Shown here in pieces: positions 9,747 to 18,885 of a DNA stretch of 64,000 nucleotides. The notes below the pieces were generated by a model, which was not told the origin of the DNA, searched no databases, and was given only the letters and a program-made list of their open reading frames with translations. How positions within the stretch are numbered: position 1 is the first letter of the stretch; each line of letters opens with the position of its first letter. Location: positions 2,291,001-2,355,000 of the forward strand of contig NC_008321.1 in NCBI RefSeq assembly GCF_000014685.1, written 5' to 3'. Origin of the DNA: Shewanella sp. MR-4. Lineage in GTDB: Bacteria > Pseudomonadota > Gammaproteobacteria > Enterobacterales > Shewanellaceae. A program made the position numbers and the translations under genes.

Positions 9747-9776
9747 AAAACCCTTAAGGCAACTTAAGGGTTTTTT
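9747..9776 (+). terminator. Intrinsic terminator after DUF2058 gene
   Basis: Perfect arms AAAACCCTTAAG/CTTAAGGGTTTT around a GCAA tetraloop with a T6 tract. Confidence 0.9.
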
Positions 9777-9867
9777 ATTGCCCGTATTTCACATTAACGG
9801 TTTTACTGGTTCTTAGTTACAAAGTGAATTTGTAATGAGATTGTTTTCTGTATTGAACTGGTATAAA

Positions 9868-9885
9868 TTAAAACAACTGTTTAAA
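9868..9885 (+). promoter_or_regulatory. PsrA/FadR-like palindrome before the acyl-CoA dehydrogenase
   Basis: TTAAAACAACTGTTTAAA is an 18-bp near-perfect palindrome (7 of 8 pairs) that ends 22 nt before the start codon. Its AAAC-N4-GTTT core fits the known type of fatty-acid repressor PsrA sites. It sits just after TATAAA (9862-9867), where a repressor would block transcription. Assignment to PsrA is inference. Confidence 0.4.
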
Positions 9886-9907
9886 TCCTACGTTTAAGAG
9901 TCTACCC

Positions 9908-11665
9908 ATGAATCCTTACCAAGCTCCGTTAGCGGATATGCGTTTCTTATTGGAACAGGTTTTTGATGCGCCAAATACTTGGGCACAACTCCCTGATATT
10001 GCTGAAATGGTCGATATGGATACGGCCGGCGCGATTCTCGAAGAAGCCGCGAAAATCAGTGCTGAATTAATCCATCCGCTTAACCGTGCTGGCGATGAGC
10101 AAGGTGTTCTTCATCAGGATAATCGAGTGATTACGCCCGATGGTTATAAAGCCGTTTACGATCAATATTCCCAAGGCGGCTGGGTGGGCCTGTGTGGTGA
10201 ACCCGAGTTTGGTGGTATGGGTATGCCGAAAATGCTCGGTGTGTTAGTCGATGAAATGGCTTACAGCGCCTGTAATGCATTTACCCTGTATGGTTCACTC
10301 ACGGCTGGTGCCGCGCTGTGTATTAATGCCCACGGCAGTGAAGAGATCAAAGAAACCTATTTACCAAAACTCTACAGCGGTGAATGGGCAGGGGCTATGG
10401 ATATGACGGAGCCTCAGGCGGGCTCAGATCTACGTAATATCCGTACCCGTGCGATCCCACAGGATGACGGCAGTTATGCCATCAGCGGCAGCAAGATTTT
10501 TATCACGGGTGGCGATCATGATTTAACCGAGAACGTCATTCATTTAGTGCTCGCAAAACTTCCTGAAAGCAAAGGTATTTCACTGTTCCTCGTGCCTAAA
10601 ACAACGGTCAATGCCGATGGCAGTTTAGGCCAAGCGAACGGTGTCACTGTCGGTTCAATCGAACACAAAATGGGTCTTAAGGGCTCTGCAACCTGCGTGA
10701 TGAACTTTGATGAGGCCAAAGGTTACCTGATTGGCGAGCCTAATCGTGGTCTAGTGTGTATGTTCACTATGATGAATTACGAACGTTTAGCCATTGGTAT
10801 TCAAGGGCTTGGCAGTGCACAAGCCGCTTATCAAATGGCCGCCGATTATGCCAAAGAGCGCAACCAAGGCGTTGCCGCTGGCGGCTCACCTACGGGCAGC
10901 GACTCCGATCCTATTATTGTGCATGGTGACGTGCGTCGTATGCTGATGACAATCAGAGCGATGACAGAGGCGGGGCGCGCACTCTCAGTATTTACCGGTA
11001 AACAACTCGATTTAGCAAAATATGCCGAAGATGAAGTTAAAGCCAAGGCTGCTCGTTATGTGGGCTTGTTAACACCTGTAGCGAAAGCATTTTTAACAGA
11101 CCGTGGTTTAGATGCCACTATCATGGCACAGCAAGTGTTTGGTGGTCATGGCTATATTCGCGAAACAGGCATTGAGCAGTTAGTACGTGATACTCGTATT
11201 GCCCAGATTTACGAAGGTACCAACGGCATTCAGGCCATCGACTTCCTCGGTCGAAAAGTCACAGGTGACAACTTAGCGACGCTAAAAGAATTTGTCGCCG
11301 AGTTGAAAGCGCAAATGCGCGGGTTCACCCGAGTTGATGCGGTGAAAGTGGCCGCCGTTTGTGCCCGTTTAGATGCCTTAGTCATTGTCGCTGAGTCAGT
11401 CAATGAACACAAAGTCGCTCAGCCAGCACTAATCAACGCGAGTGCCGTCGACTTTTTGGATGCCTTTGGTTACACCCTCTATGGTTTCTATTGGTTAGCC
11501 ATGTTAGATAAAGCCGTTGATGCTGAAGATAAACAGTTTGCCGAGCAGAAATCCTACCTAGCCAAATTCTATTTCGACAAGTTGCTGCCTAAAGCTGACT
11601 ATCACTTAGCGCAAGTGCGCGCGGGAGATACCAGCACAATGGCGATACCAGCAGAACTGTTCTAA
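9908..11665 (+). CDS. Acyl-CoA dehydrogenase (long, C-terminally extended type)
   Basis: FAD enzyme that introduces the first double bond in acyl-CoA beta-oxidation. At 585 aa it is much longer than the classic 380-aa type and belongs to the subfamily with N- and C-terminal extensions (the group that includes DmdC-like enzymes). Seen: the FAD/substrate segment MTEPQAGSDLRNIRTRA, the VFGGHGYIRETG loop and IYEGTNGIQAIDFLGRK, whose Glu is the usual catalytic base. The exact chain-length substrate cannot be told. It is a single-gene unit between two terminators. Confidence 0.93.
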   Translation: MNPYQAPLADMRFLLEQVFDAPNTWAQLPDIAEMVDMDTAGAILEEAAKISAELIHPLNRAGDEQGVLHQDNRVITPDGYKAVYDQYSQGGWVGLCGEPEFGGMGMPKMLGVLVDEMAYSACNAFTLYGSLTAGAALCINAHGSEEIKETYLPKLYSGEWAGAMDMTEPQAGSDLRNIRTRAIPQDDGSYAISGSKIFITGGDHDLTENVIHLVLAKLPESKGISLFLVPKTTVNADGSLGQANGVTVGSIEHKMGLKGSATCVMNFDEAKGYLIGEPNRGLVCMFTMMNYERLAIGIQGLGSAQAAYQMAADYAKERNQGVAAGGSPTGSDSDPIIVHGDVRRMLMTIRAMTEAGRALSVFTGKQLDLAKYAEDEVKAKAARYVGLLTPVAKAFLTDRGLDATIMAQQVFGGHGYIRETGIEQLVRDTRIAQIYEGTNGIQAIDFLGRKVTGDNLATLKEFVAELKAQMRGFTRVDAVKVAAVCARLDALVIVAESVNEHKVAQPALINASAVDFLDAFGYTLYGFYWLAMLDKAVDAEDKQFAEQKSYLAKFYFDKLLPKADYHLAQVRAGDTSTMAIPAELF

Positions 11666-11705
11666 CGCAAGCTTAATCGCGTTAAGCGTTCGAATTTACC
11701 TAATA

Positions 11706-11732
11706 AAAAAGCACTGATATTCAGTGCTTTTT
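11706..11732 (+). terminator. Bidirectional terminator (acyl-CoA dehydrogenase / dacB)
   Basis: AAAAAGCACTGA/TCAGTGCTTTTT with a 3-nt loop between two converging genes; A and T runs on both sides allow use from either strand. Confidence 0.88.
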
Positions 11733-11773
11733 GTTTTAATTGCTGTGTATATGACTCTACACCTTATTGGATA

Positions 11774-13342
11774 TTAATCACTTAACTTAACGGTGCTCAG
11801 CTCTGTGGTCGTTGTTTGGCTGGTCTGAGTCTGAGTTTCGACAGCGCTCAGCAGCCGAGTTAAAAAATCGGCGCTAAAGGCGGGTTTACGCTGTTTTTTA
11901 GTTTCGGGGCTAATGCCGTTCTCAAGTACCACAAATAGAATATCCCGTTGCTGCGCTAAACGCATAAAGCCAGCTAAATTGGCAACGCCCTGCATCGAGC
12001 CGGTCTTGGCAAACACTAGATGTTTTAAGGGCGGTTTAGTATATCCCAAGCGATATTGCAGTGTGCCGCTGACACCGGCCTCGGGCAAACTGTCAATGAG
12101 GGTGTGAAAGCGTGCATCTTGGTAAATGAGCGCCAGTACATCGGCTAACTGTTTTGCGCTCAACAGGTTATAGCGAGAAAGCCCTGAACCATCGACAATA
12201 TTAGCGTTGGTTAAATCAATCCCAAGCTCAGTCAGAATATGGCGCATAGCCGCAGCACCATGGGTAAAGCTGCCTTGGGCTTTGTAATAATTTTGCCCCA
12301 CGCGCTTAAACAAACTGTCGGCGATGAGGTTATCCGACTTCAACAGCATGGTTTTTAACAGCTCAGGCAAGGGCGCGCTGCTATGGCTGGCAATCAGTTT
12401 CGCCTTAGAAGGGATGGTATTGCCTATTTTCACTTTCCCCGAAAGTGATATTTCCCCCTTGAGCGTCGCGGTTAGGGTGTCCATGGCAAATTTTTCGGGA
12501 TCGCTAATGGCAATCGCCAGTGGTATCGCTTCACTGCCGGGATAGCAGCCGCGTAGATGATATTGGTTTTGGCCAAGGCGTACTAAATCGAGCTGGCAAA
12601 AATCATGGCCTGCTTTAGGGGAGAATATGGCATCGCTACTGACTTTCACCCCAAAACTGGATGCCCTTAATTTGACCTCAGAGGCATGTTTGGCTGAGCT
12701 TGGCGCAAACTGCCCATAAACGCAGTTTTGATTGATGATGTAACTGGATACCGGCGCTGCAAAGCAAATCCCTAGGTCATCCCACACCCAACCAGGTGCT
12801 TGTAATTGTTCCTGTTTATCCCCGATCAGATAGAGATGCCCCTCAATGCTTGTTATGCCTTGCTTTTGTAGATGGGCAAACAAGGCTTTGAGATCGTCCT
12901 GAGTCAGCGTTGGATCGCCGCTAAAACGCAGATAAACACTGCCCGCAATATGACCTTGGCGAATGGGCGCATCACTCCAGAGCTCAGTGACATAGCGAAA
13001 ATCTGGGCCAAGGCTGGCCATAGCGGTCACGGCGGTCAGCACCTTTTGCGTGCTGGCGGGGATAAATAAGGTATCGGCTTGCTGGCTGTATAACAGGGTA
13101 TTAGTACTTAAATCACGGGCCAGCAAAGCGACTTGCGAATGACGCGGGGCAATGTCGGCGATTTGCTTGGCAAATGTCGACTCATCCAGCGGATGAATTG
13201 CTGCAATCGCTTGGGTTGGCAGCAGAATACTTAACATGCTGCCTAAAAGTAATCCCTTAAGCTTGGGGCGAGTGAATGATGCCTGTAACTGATCCTTGTT
13301 TATCGAGTGCGTCATAGGTGTCCTGAATGTCCTTTTTACCAT
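11774..13342 (-). CDS. dacB: D-alanyl-D-alanine carboxypeptidase/endopeptidase (PBP4)
   Basis: Periplasmic class C penicillin-binding protein (peptidase S13) that trims peptide stems and cuts crosslinks. All three active-site motifs are present: STQK (Ser97, Lys100), SDN in LLKSDNLIADS, and KTG in VFAKTGSMQG. A signal peptide (LKGLLLGSMLSILLPTQAIA) lies near the start. The full reading frame gives 522 aa and begins at an ATG overlapping the upstream gene's stop (TAATG). A second ATG at 13315, preceded by AGGACACCT, would give 513 aa and may be the real start. Confidence 0.95.
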   Translation of the reverse strand: MVKRTFRTPMTHSINKDQLQASFTRPKLKGLLLGSMLSILLPTQAIAAIHPLDESTFAKQIADIAPRHSQVALLARDLSTNTLLYSQQADTLFIPASTQKVLTAVTAMASLGPDFRYVTELWSDAPIRQGHIAGSVYLRFSGDPTLTQDDLKALFAHLQKQGITSIEGHLYLIGDKQEQLQAPGWVWDDLGICFAAPVSSYIINQNCVYGQFAPSSAKHASEVKLRASSFGVKVSSDAIFSPKAGHDFCQLDLVRLGQNQYHLRGCYPGSEAIPLAIAISDPEKFAMDTLTATLKGEISLSGKVKIGNTIPSKAKLIASHSSAPLPELLKTMLLKSDNLIADSLFKRVGQNYYKAQGSFTHGAAAMRHILTELGIDLTNANIVDGSGLSRYNLLSAKQLADVLALIYQDARFHTLIDSLPEAGVSGTLQYRLGYTKPPLKHLVFAKTGSMQGVANLAGFMRLAQQRDILFVVLENGISPETKKQRKPAFSADFLTRLLSAVETQTQTSQTTTTELSTVKLSD

Positions 13343-13530
13343 TAGCGGTCATTGCTGCCATCGTCTTTTTCCATAAGACGATACAGCCTTAGGGTGACAA
13401 ATAAAACTAATCCAATAAAAAGCGGCAAAATGAGTAAGCCAAGTTGTGCTTTAAAATGAAAAATTCCCCAGGCTAAGGCTAGAGTGAGGGCGAGGGTCAG
13501 TAGGATTTTTTTATTCATAGTGTTTGACAA
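13342..13530 (-). CDS. Small membrane protein of unknown function
   Basis: 62 aa (or 58 from MNKK at 13518). It has two hydrophobic stretches, ILLTLALTLALAWGIFHF and LGLLILPLFIGLVLFVTL, then a charged tail RLMEKDDGSNDR. No family is recognised. Its stop overlaps the dacB start by one base, so the two are probably co-transcribed and translationally coupled, which hints at an envelope role (inference). Confidence 0.65.
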   Translation of the reverse strand: MSNTMNKKILLTLALTLALAWGIFHFKAQLGLLILPLFIGLVLFVTLRLYRLMEKDDGSNDR

Positions 13531-13898
13531 TAGGGACGGACATACGACGTTTTAGTTTACGCTAAAACAACAGAGACAGGCAGGCATGTCCGCGGAATAA
13601 CCCTTTTTTGTGACTCACGCACCATTTTATTAACGTGATTTTGTACGGCCCAATACGCTCTGGAGATAAAGAATAAAAGCATTTAGTTAACCTTTAAAGC
13701 CAGTATCTTAGCCTGCATCTTGTGTGACAAATCGCGGCATTTTAATCCTTAGGATTGGCAATTCGTCGTTTCAGGTCAAATTACCAGCAAAATAGGCGCT
13801 ATCCCGGGTCCTTTTCGCCGAAAAGTCTTGCCGAGTTGCAGTGAAGTCGGTAATTTCTACCCCTTACGATTTTAGGATCTCAGGTAACCACTAAAACC
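13531..13898. other. Intergenic region, no gene seen
   Basis: 368 bp between the divergent small membrane protein and DUF1904 genes. No RNA gene, repeat or strong operator is recognised. Promoters for both directions must lie here. Confidence 0.4.
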
Positions 13899-14231
13899 AT
13901 GCCTCATATTAGTATGCGCGGCTTGCCACAGGCAGTTGTTGCAGAGCTTAGCCAAACATTACTGCAGTCTTTGGCGGCTATATGTAAAGGTAATGCAGAG
14001 AGTTTTACATTAGATTGGATCCCAAGCATCAGCTACCGTAATGGTAGAATTGATCAACGCTTTGTCCAAATCGAATTGCTTTGGTTTCCTGTCGACCCTG
14101 ATATCCATCTTAAAGTAGAACAAACGATCAGGCTGGCAGTGACAGAAGCCTATCCAGAATTAACCCAAATTGCTGTGATGTTTTTGTCACTGACCCCAAG
14201 CGCTTCCTATCGGGGTGGTCAGCATGTTTAA
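13899..14231 (+). CDS. DUF1904 family protein (tautomerase-like)
   Basis: 110 aa starting MPHISMRGLP, which matches the DUF1904 family. This family is related in fold to 4-oxalocrotonate tautomerase, where the N-terminal proline is catalytic; Pro2 is present here. The LLWFPVDPDIHLKVEQTI and AVMFLSLTPSASYRGG segments are typical. Its stop overlaps the ribosome site of pssA. Function in the cell is unknown. Confidence 0.78.
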   Translation: MPHISMRGLPQAVVAELSQTLLQSLAAICKGNAESFTLDWIPSISYRNGRIDQRFVQIELLWFPVDPDIHLKVEQTIRLAVTEAYPELTQIAVMFLSLTPSASYRGGQHV

Positions 14232-14242
14232 AGGAGGATGCC

Positions 14243-15556
14243 TTGCTAGATAAGCTTGGTGGAATAGCCATTCAACCCGAGGCTTTAACGTGGTTGCTTA
14301 CGCCATGCCGATTTAAGGCAGAATTGCTTAGCCGTATCGAAAATGCCAAGGACAGCATTTATATCGCCGCACTCTATCTTGAAGACGATGAGGCGGGGCG
14401 CGAAATTTTACAGGCCTTGATGACGGCTAAGGCGAATAACCCCGCGTTAGATATCAAGATTTTGGTCGATTTTCACCGTGCTAGACGCGGCTTGATTGGT
14501 CACAAGGGCGACAGCGGTAACTATCTGATGTACCGCAAGGTTATGGCCGAGGCAGAGCATCCTATTGACATTATGGGCGTGCCGGTCAAATCCCGTGAGT
14601 TTATGGGCGTGCTGCACCTTAAGGGCTTTGTGATTGATGATGCGGTGATTTACAGCGGTGCCAGCCTGAATAACATTTATCTGCAGCAAAACGATAAATA
14701 CCGCTTCGACCGTTACCATGTAATTGAGTCGGCCGAGTTAGCGCGCAGTATGCGCACTATGATCCAGCGTTATATCATTGCCGATCCTGCCGTTGCCTCA
14801 CTTACTCAAGATGCGCAGCAAGAAGTCTTGCCACCTAAAACCGATGTGCGCAGCTTCAAACTGCGATTATCACAGGCACAGTACGAGTTTAACGCGACCC
14901 GCAGTGGCAACCGTGTCACCCCTTTACTGGGATTAGGCCGCAAACATAACCTGCTGAATAAAGCCGTGATTGCCATGGTGGAAGAGTCAAAAGATAGGCT
15001 GTTTATTTGCACGCCTTATTTTAATCCTCCCTATATTTTGGTGCGTGCCTTGGCTAAGCACCTGCGCAAAGGCAAACGTATCGACATAGTCGTAGGGGAT
15101 AAAACGGCGAATGATTTTTACATTCCGCCCGAGCAGGATTTTTCTACCATAGGGGCCTTGCCGTATCTGTATGAGCAATCGCTGCGAAAATTTGCTAAGC
15201 GTCAGCAATGGGCAATCGATAATGGTCAGCTTAATATTCACCTGTGGAAACACGGCATCAATAGCTATCACCTCAAGGGGATCAGTGCAGATGGTCGTAA
15301 GCATTTGATCACGGGCTCAAACTTAAACCCAAGAGCATGGGCGCTGGATTTAGAGAATGGGTTACTCATTCACGATGAAAGCGGTAGCTGGAAGGCGCAA
15401 TTCGAGGCCGAACAAAGCCATATCCTCGAACACACGCAACGGCTGTATCACTACAGTCAAGTGGATACCTTACAAAGCTATCCCGCCCCAGTGAAGAAGA
15501 TTATGAATCGCATTAGAAGGCTAAAAGCAGATTTCCTGCTCAGACGGATCCTCTAA
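14243..15556 (+). CDS. pssA: CDP-diacylglycerol-serine O-phosphatidyltransferase (type I)
   Basis: Makes phosphatidylserine, the precursor of phosphatidylethanolamine; a peripheral enzyme of the phospholipase-D superfamily. Both HKD signatures are visible: LHLKGFVIDDAVIYSG and YHLKGISADGRKHLITG. The whole length (437 aa) resembles E. coli PssA, including KYRFDRYHVI and GDKTANDFYIP. The start is a TTG at 14243, placed 5 nt after a near-perfect AAGGAGG; the ATG inside the ribosome site is out of frame. Confidence 0.96.
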   Translation: MLDKLGGIAIQPEALTWLLTPCRFKAELLSRIENAKDSIYIAALYLEDDEAGREILQALMTAKANNPALDIKILVDFHRARRGLIGHKGDSGNYLMYRKVMAEAEHPIDIMGVPVKSREFMGVLHLKGFVIDDAVIYSGASLNNIYLQQNDKYRFDRYHVIESAELARSMRTMIQRYIIADPAVASLTQDAQQEVLPPKTDVRSFKLRLSQAQYEFNATRSGNRVTPLLGLGRKHNLLNKAVIAMVEESKDRLFICTPYFNPPYILVRALAKHLRKGKRIDIVVGDKTANDFYIPPEQDFSTIGALPYLYEQSLRKFAKRQQWAIDNGQLNIHLWKHGINSYHLKGISADGRKHLITGSNLNPRAWALDLENGLLIHDESGSWKAQFEAEQSHILEHTQRLYHYSQVDTLQSYPAPVKKIMNRIRRLKADFLLRRIL

Positions 15557-15570
15557 TCTAAATCGGAACA

Positions 15571-15602
15571 ATAAAATAGCCCACATCTGTGGGCTATTTT
15601 AT
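15571..15602. terminator. Bidirectional terminator pssA / emrD
   Basis: Perfect ATAAAATAGCCCACA/TGTGGGCTATTTTAT with a 2-nt centre, between converging genes and flanked by A/T on both strands. Confidence 0.92.
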
Positions 15603-15619
15603 TATTGGCTATATGCTCA

Positions 15620-16864
15620 CTATGAGTTTTGTGGTAACAGAGTGTGATGGCTATCGTTTTGATCCCTAGCATAATGCAAGGCGACAATCACTAACAGCAC
15701 CATCAGTGCACTCAGCAAACCGATACTTAACTGGCCACCCATAGGCACTAAAGACATGGTTAAGGCGGCAAGCCCCGCGCCGAAATTTTGTAAACCGCCT
15801 AGCAAGGCACCTGCAATTCCTGCCTGACGCGGAAATGGTTCTAAAGCGGCCGAGGTTAATGTCGGAAATAACATGCCTGCGCCGCTAAAGAACAGAATTG
15901 AACCTATCAATAAACTCCACCCCACGACCAGCTGAAATATTCCGGGGATCAAGATAAACAGCGCACCCGCTCCCAGAAGGGCAACACCTTGTAAAACAGT
16001 TCGCTGTGGCTGTTTTTTTCTGCCAGCAATAAGGGCACCGAGCAAATATCCTGGGATTGGGGCCACAAAATAGCAGCTCACCATAACAGGCGAGAGTTGC
16101 AAATATTGGCCATAGAGCACACCAGCTATGGCTTCGAAGGCGGCTATTCCGGCAAAAGTGGCGATAAGAGACAGCAAATAGGCCCTAAAGCCACGGTGAC
16201 GCAGCACATGGCGATAGGATGCCAATATGGGTTGTTGTTCCCGCTTCTCTTTTGGTAAGGACTCCTTAAAGCCAAAGCAAATGAGTAGCCAAACAAAAGA
16301 GCCAAATCCAAATAGCACCCAATAAACCGCTTGCCATCCAAAGTAAGCCGAGGCGAAGCTGCCTAAGAAGGGCGCCACCAAGGGCAAAAACACCACGGCC
16401 ATAGACACATAACTATTAAATTTTACTAAGTTATCGCCAAAATAATGGTCCCTTGGAATACTGCGGCACAGCGCGCCGGCACTCGCTGTACCCAGTCCCT
16501 GAAGTAAGCTCGCGAAAATCAGTTGGCTAAAACTTGTGGCTTCTGCCGCCATAAACGCGCCGACGATAAAAATCCCGATGCCAATGAGCAGCGGAATTTT
16601 ACGCCCAACTCGGTCGGATAATGGGCCATAGATAAACTGACATAAGCCGTAGGCGAGTAGATAACAGGCCATCAACGCCTGTAATTTACTGGCATCCACG
16701 GCTAAGCCCTGGGCGATAAGGGGGAGTGCGGGGACAAATATGGTTTGTGCCATCTGCCCGCAAGCCACCATAAATACCAGCATAAAGAGTAACTGAGTAG
16801 TGTTGCCTGCTGCGGGTGTCGGCGCTTTTTGTGAGATTAAAGACGGTATTTTGTCTGACATCAT
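15620..16864 (-). CDS. emrD: MFS drug exporter, EmrD-like
   Basis: Major facilitator superfamily proton antiporter of about 414 aa with twelve hydrophobic segments. The motif-A-type loop is GPLSDRVGRKIPLL, and the EmrD/Bcr-like pattern ends in QTIFVPALPLIAQGL near the N-terminus. The start is placed at MMSD (16864 or 16861), where GGAAT lies close upstream. An in-frame TTG further upstream has no support. It is probably a hydrophobic-compound exporter; the substrate is unknown. Confidence 0.85.
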   Translation of the reverse strand: MMSDKIPSLISQKAPTPAAGNTTQLLFMLVFMVACGQMAQTIFVPALPLIAQGLAVDASKLQALMACYLLAYGLCQFIYGPLSDRVGRKIPLLIGIGIFIVGAFMAAEATSFSQLIFASLLQGLGTASAGALCRSIPRDHYFGDNLVKFNSYVSMAVVFLPLVAPFLGSFASAYFGWQAVYWVLFGFGSFVWLLICFGFKESLPKEKREQQPILASYRHVLRHRGFRAYLLSLIATFAGIAAFEAIAGVLYGQYLQLSPVMVSCYFVAPIPGYLLGALIAGRKKQPQRTVLQGVALLGAGALFILIPGIFQLVVGWSLLIGSILFFSGAGMLFPTLTSAALEPFPRQAGIAGALLGGLQNFGAGLAALTMSLVPMGGQLSIGLLSALMVLLVIVALHYARDQNDSHHTLLPQNS

Positions 16865-17204
16865 AATTCCATTAAAAAGCAAAGCTGAACGATGGCGCGC
16901 ATATTACGCCCAAATAATTTCAGTTCAAGTATCAATCATATTGATTAACATAGATATTTTTTCGTCGAGTTGACAAGTTTTATTATCAATTTATGGCTGT
17001 AAAATTTAGCTTACACCTAGTTTTTAAGTGGTTAATAAGGTTTGATTATTGATAACTGAGTGCTGGTAAAATTAATTGCCACAAGCCTTTTATTCACAAT
17101 ATTTTAATTAAACAGATAGGGATGGAGAGCTATAACGTTGCTCTCCACCGAGATGGACTGTGAAGGCTATCGCAAGTAAAAGGAATAAATGTCTAGATTG
17201 TGGA
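16865..17204. other. Intergenic region emrD/ampC
   Basis: 340 bp, AT-rich. It must contain the emrD promoter on the minus strand and the end of the beta-lactamase transcript. A 7-bp hairpin GGAGAGC/GCTCTCC lies near 17125-17150 without a T tract. No gene is seen. Confidence 0.4.
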
Positions 17205-18458
17205 TTAGTTTGGCAGTGTTTCTAAACTGGTTAATATTTGGTAGCCCACAGTCACCCTAGGGGGCACGGGATAATTTTTATTACTGAGTAACACCATGGC
17301 CAGTTTTTTTGCGGGAAGATAAGCCACATAGGCGGCAAAACCGCCGGTTGAGCCAGTCTTATTTACCCACTGATCAGACTGTTGTACCTGTCGCGGCTCG
17401 ATGGCTTTAACTGGCATGCTACCAAACACTACATCTTGAGTATGTCCCGCAAGTAGCTTGTCGAGGGTTATTGGATAGGGATAATGCTCCCAAATCATCT
17501 CTTGTGTCATCATGCCCACATCAAAATAGCCCATATGTGTGGCATCGATAGCCTGTTGCAGCGTGTTAGAAATAGTATGCTGTTGCATATTAGTCTCAAC
17601 AAAACGCAGTAGATCGACGGCAGATGTTTTTATTCCGTAAGCCTCATCGGCCAATACGCCGGGATTAAGACGCACCGGCTGGTCTTGCTTATTATAACCT
17701 TGGGCATAATCAACCATTTTATTTGTTGGCACCTTAAGATAACTGCTAGTCATGCCAAGTTGTGGAAAGACGGTTTGTTCCATGGCCTCAGTAAAGCTTT
17801 GCCCCAACTGTTTTGCCGCAATTAAGCCGAGTAAGCCAATGCTGGGATTGGCATAGTTACGGTGTGTTCCCGCGGCATAAGCGGGTTGCCATTCTTTAAA
17901 ATAACGCATTAATTCAACATTGTTGGTCACCTTATCAGGCACTTGCATGGGCAAATCGCCCGCGGTATGGGTCGCGAGATTGATAAGATTTATCTGGTCA
18001 AAAGCACTGCCCCTTAATTCGGGCACATACTCACTCACCTTATCCGTGAGTGTGAGTTTCCCTTGAACTTGAGCATAAGTTGCGAGTGTCGCGGTAAAGG
18101 TTTTACTGATGGAACCTATCTCAAACAATGTGTTTGTACTGACTCTTTGATTGCTGGTCTTAGAGCTAACACCATAGGGGAAGAAATACCTTTGCCCATT
18201 GAGGCTGATCCCAACGATTGCACCTGGGATCCCATACTCTGTCATTAAGGGATTAACCGCCGAATCTACAAGGGCTTGGATCTGCTCTGTTTGTAGGTGT
18301 TCCGCATTGCGCGCATCTGATGCTGCATAGGTTAACAATGGCGTAGTCGAGAGCAGCAATAAGCCTAACGCGGTTGGCCCCAAACGATTTGAACTCAATT
18401 GACCTGAAAATCGGGCATTATGGGGATGTCTTAGGAGGGACTGACTAAATGTAGACAT
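17205..18458 (-). CDS. ampC: Class C (AmpC-type) beta-lactamase
   Basis: Periplasmic serine beta-lactamase. All class C marks are seen: SISK (Ser116, Lys119), YAN (202-204) and KTG (367-369, in KTGSTGGFAAYVAYLP). The start at 18458 is chosen because AAGGAAT precedes it; the reading frame extends 10 codons further without a ribosome site. The N-terminal 47 residues include a basic stretch and a hydrophobic core LGLLLLSTTPLLTYAA consistent with a signal peptide. No ampR lies beside it, so inducibility through the usual divergent regulator is not indicated. Confidence 0.95.
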   Translation of the reverse strand: MSTFSQSLLRHPHNARFSGQLSSNRLGPTALGLLLLSTTPLLTYAASDARNAEHLQTEQIQALVDSAVNPLMTEYGIPGAIVGISLNGQRYFFPYGVSSKTSNQRVSTNTLFEIGSISKTFTATLATYAQVQGKLTLTDKVSEYVPELRGSAFDQINLINLATHTAGDLPMQVPDKVTNNVELMRYFKEWQPAYAAGTHRNYANPSIGLLGLIAAKQLGQSFTEAMEQTVFPQLGMTSSYLKVPTNKMVDYAQGYNKQDQPVRLNPGVLADEAYGIKTSAVDLLRFVETNMQQHTISNTLQQAIDATHMGYFDVGMMTQEMIWEHYPYPITLDKLLAGHTQDVVFGSMPVKAIEPRQVQQSDQWVNKTGSTGGFAAYVAYLPAKKLAMVLLSNKNYPVPPRVTVGYQILTSLETLPN

Positions 18459-18885
18459 ATAATTCCTTTGATTATGATGGAGGCTCACCGAATGCTACAG
18501 TTTAAACATCTTCTACGTATAAAAATCGGTGAAGTAAAACCATATATTGATGAAAGATTTAGCATGATTTAAGCCATACTGGCTATCAGATTTGCCCTAG
18601 GCGACTTAAGTGATGGCAAAAGGTTATCAATCAACTGGTAAAGCGTTGCAATCTAAGCTGCTTAATGTTGCTTAAATGCTTTTTAGTTGACTAATACAAT
18701 ATCGTTTTCGGTCAAATTGATGCGCTTTGAGTTTATGTAAAGGGCGCTTTTACATTAGGCTAATTGCGCCTTTCTCGGCCAAAGGATACACTGCGCCACC
18801 GCGCCGAGGTATATGCTAAGCCGCGTATACTGAGTACTGCTTTTGATAACGAATTTGACAGAGAATTGACCGAGAATTGGCTGCC
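18459..18885. other. Divergent intergenic region ampC/tapT
   Basis: 427 bp between divergent genes. No AmpR-type gene or clear operator is seen, and no small open reading frame with a ribosome site. Promoters for both genes are expected. Confidence 0.4.
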
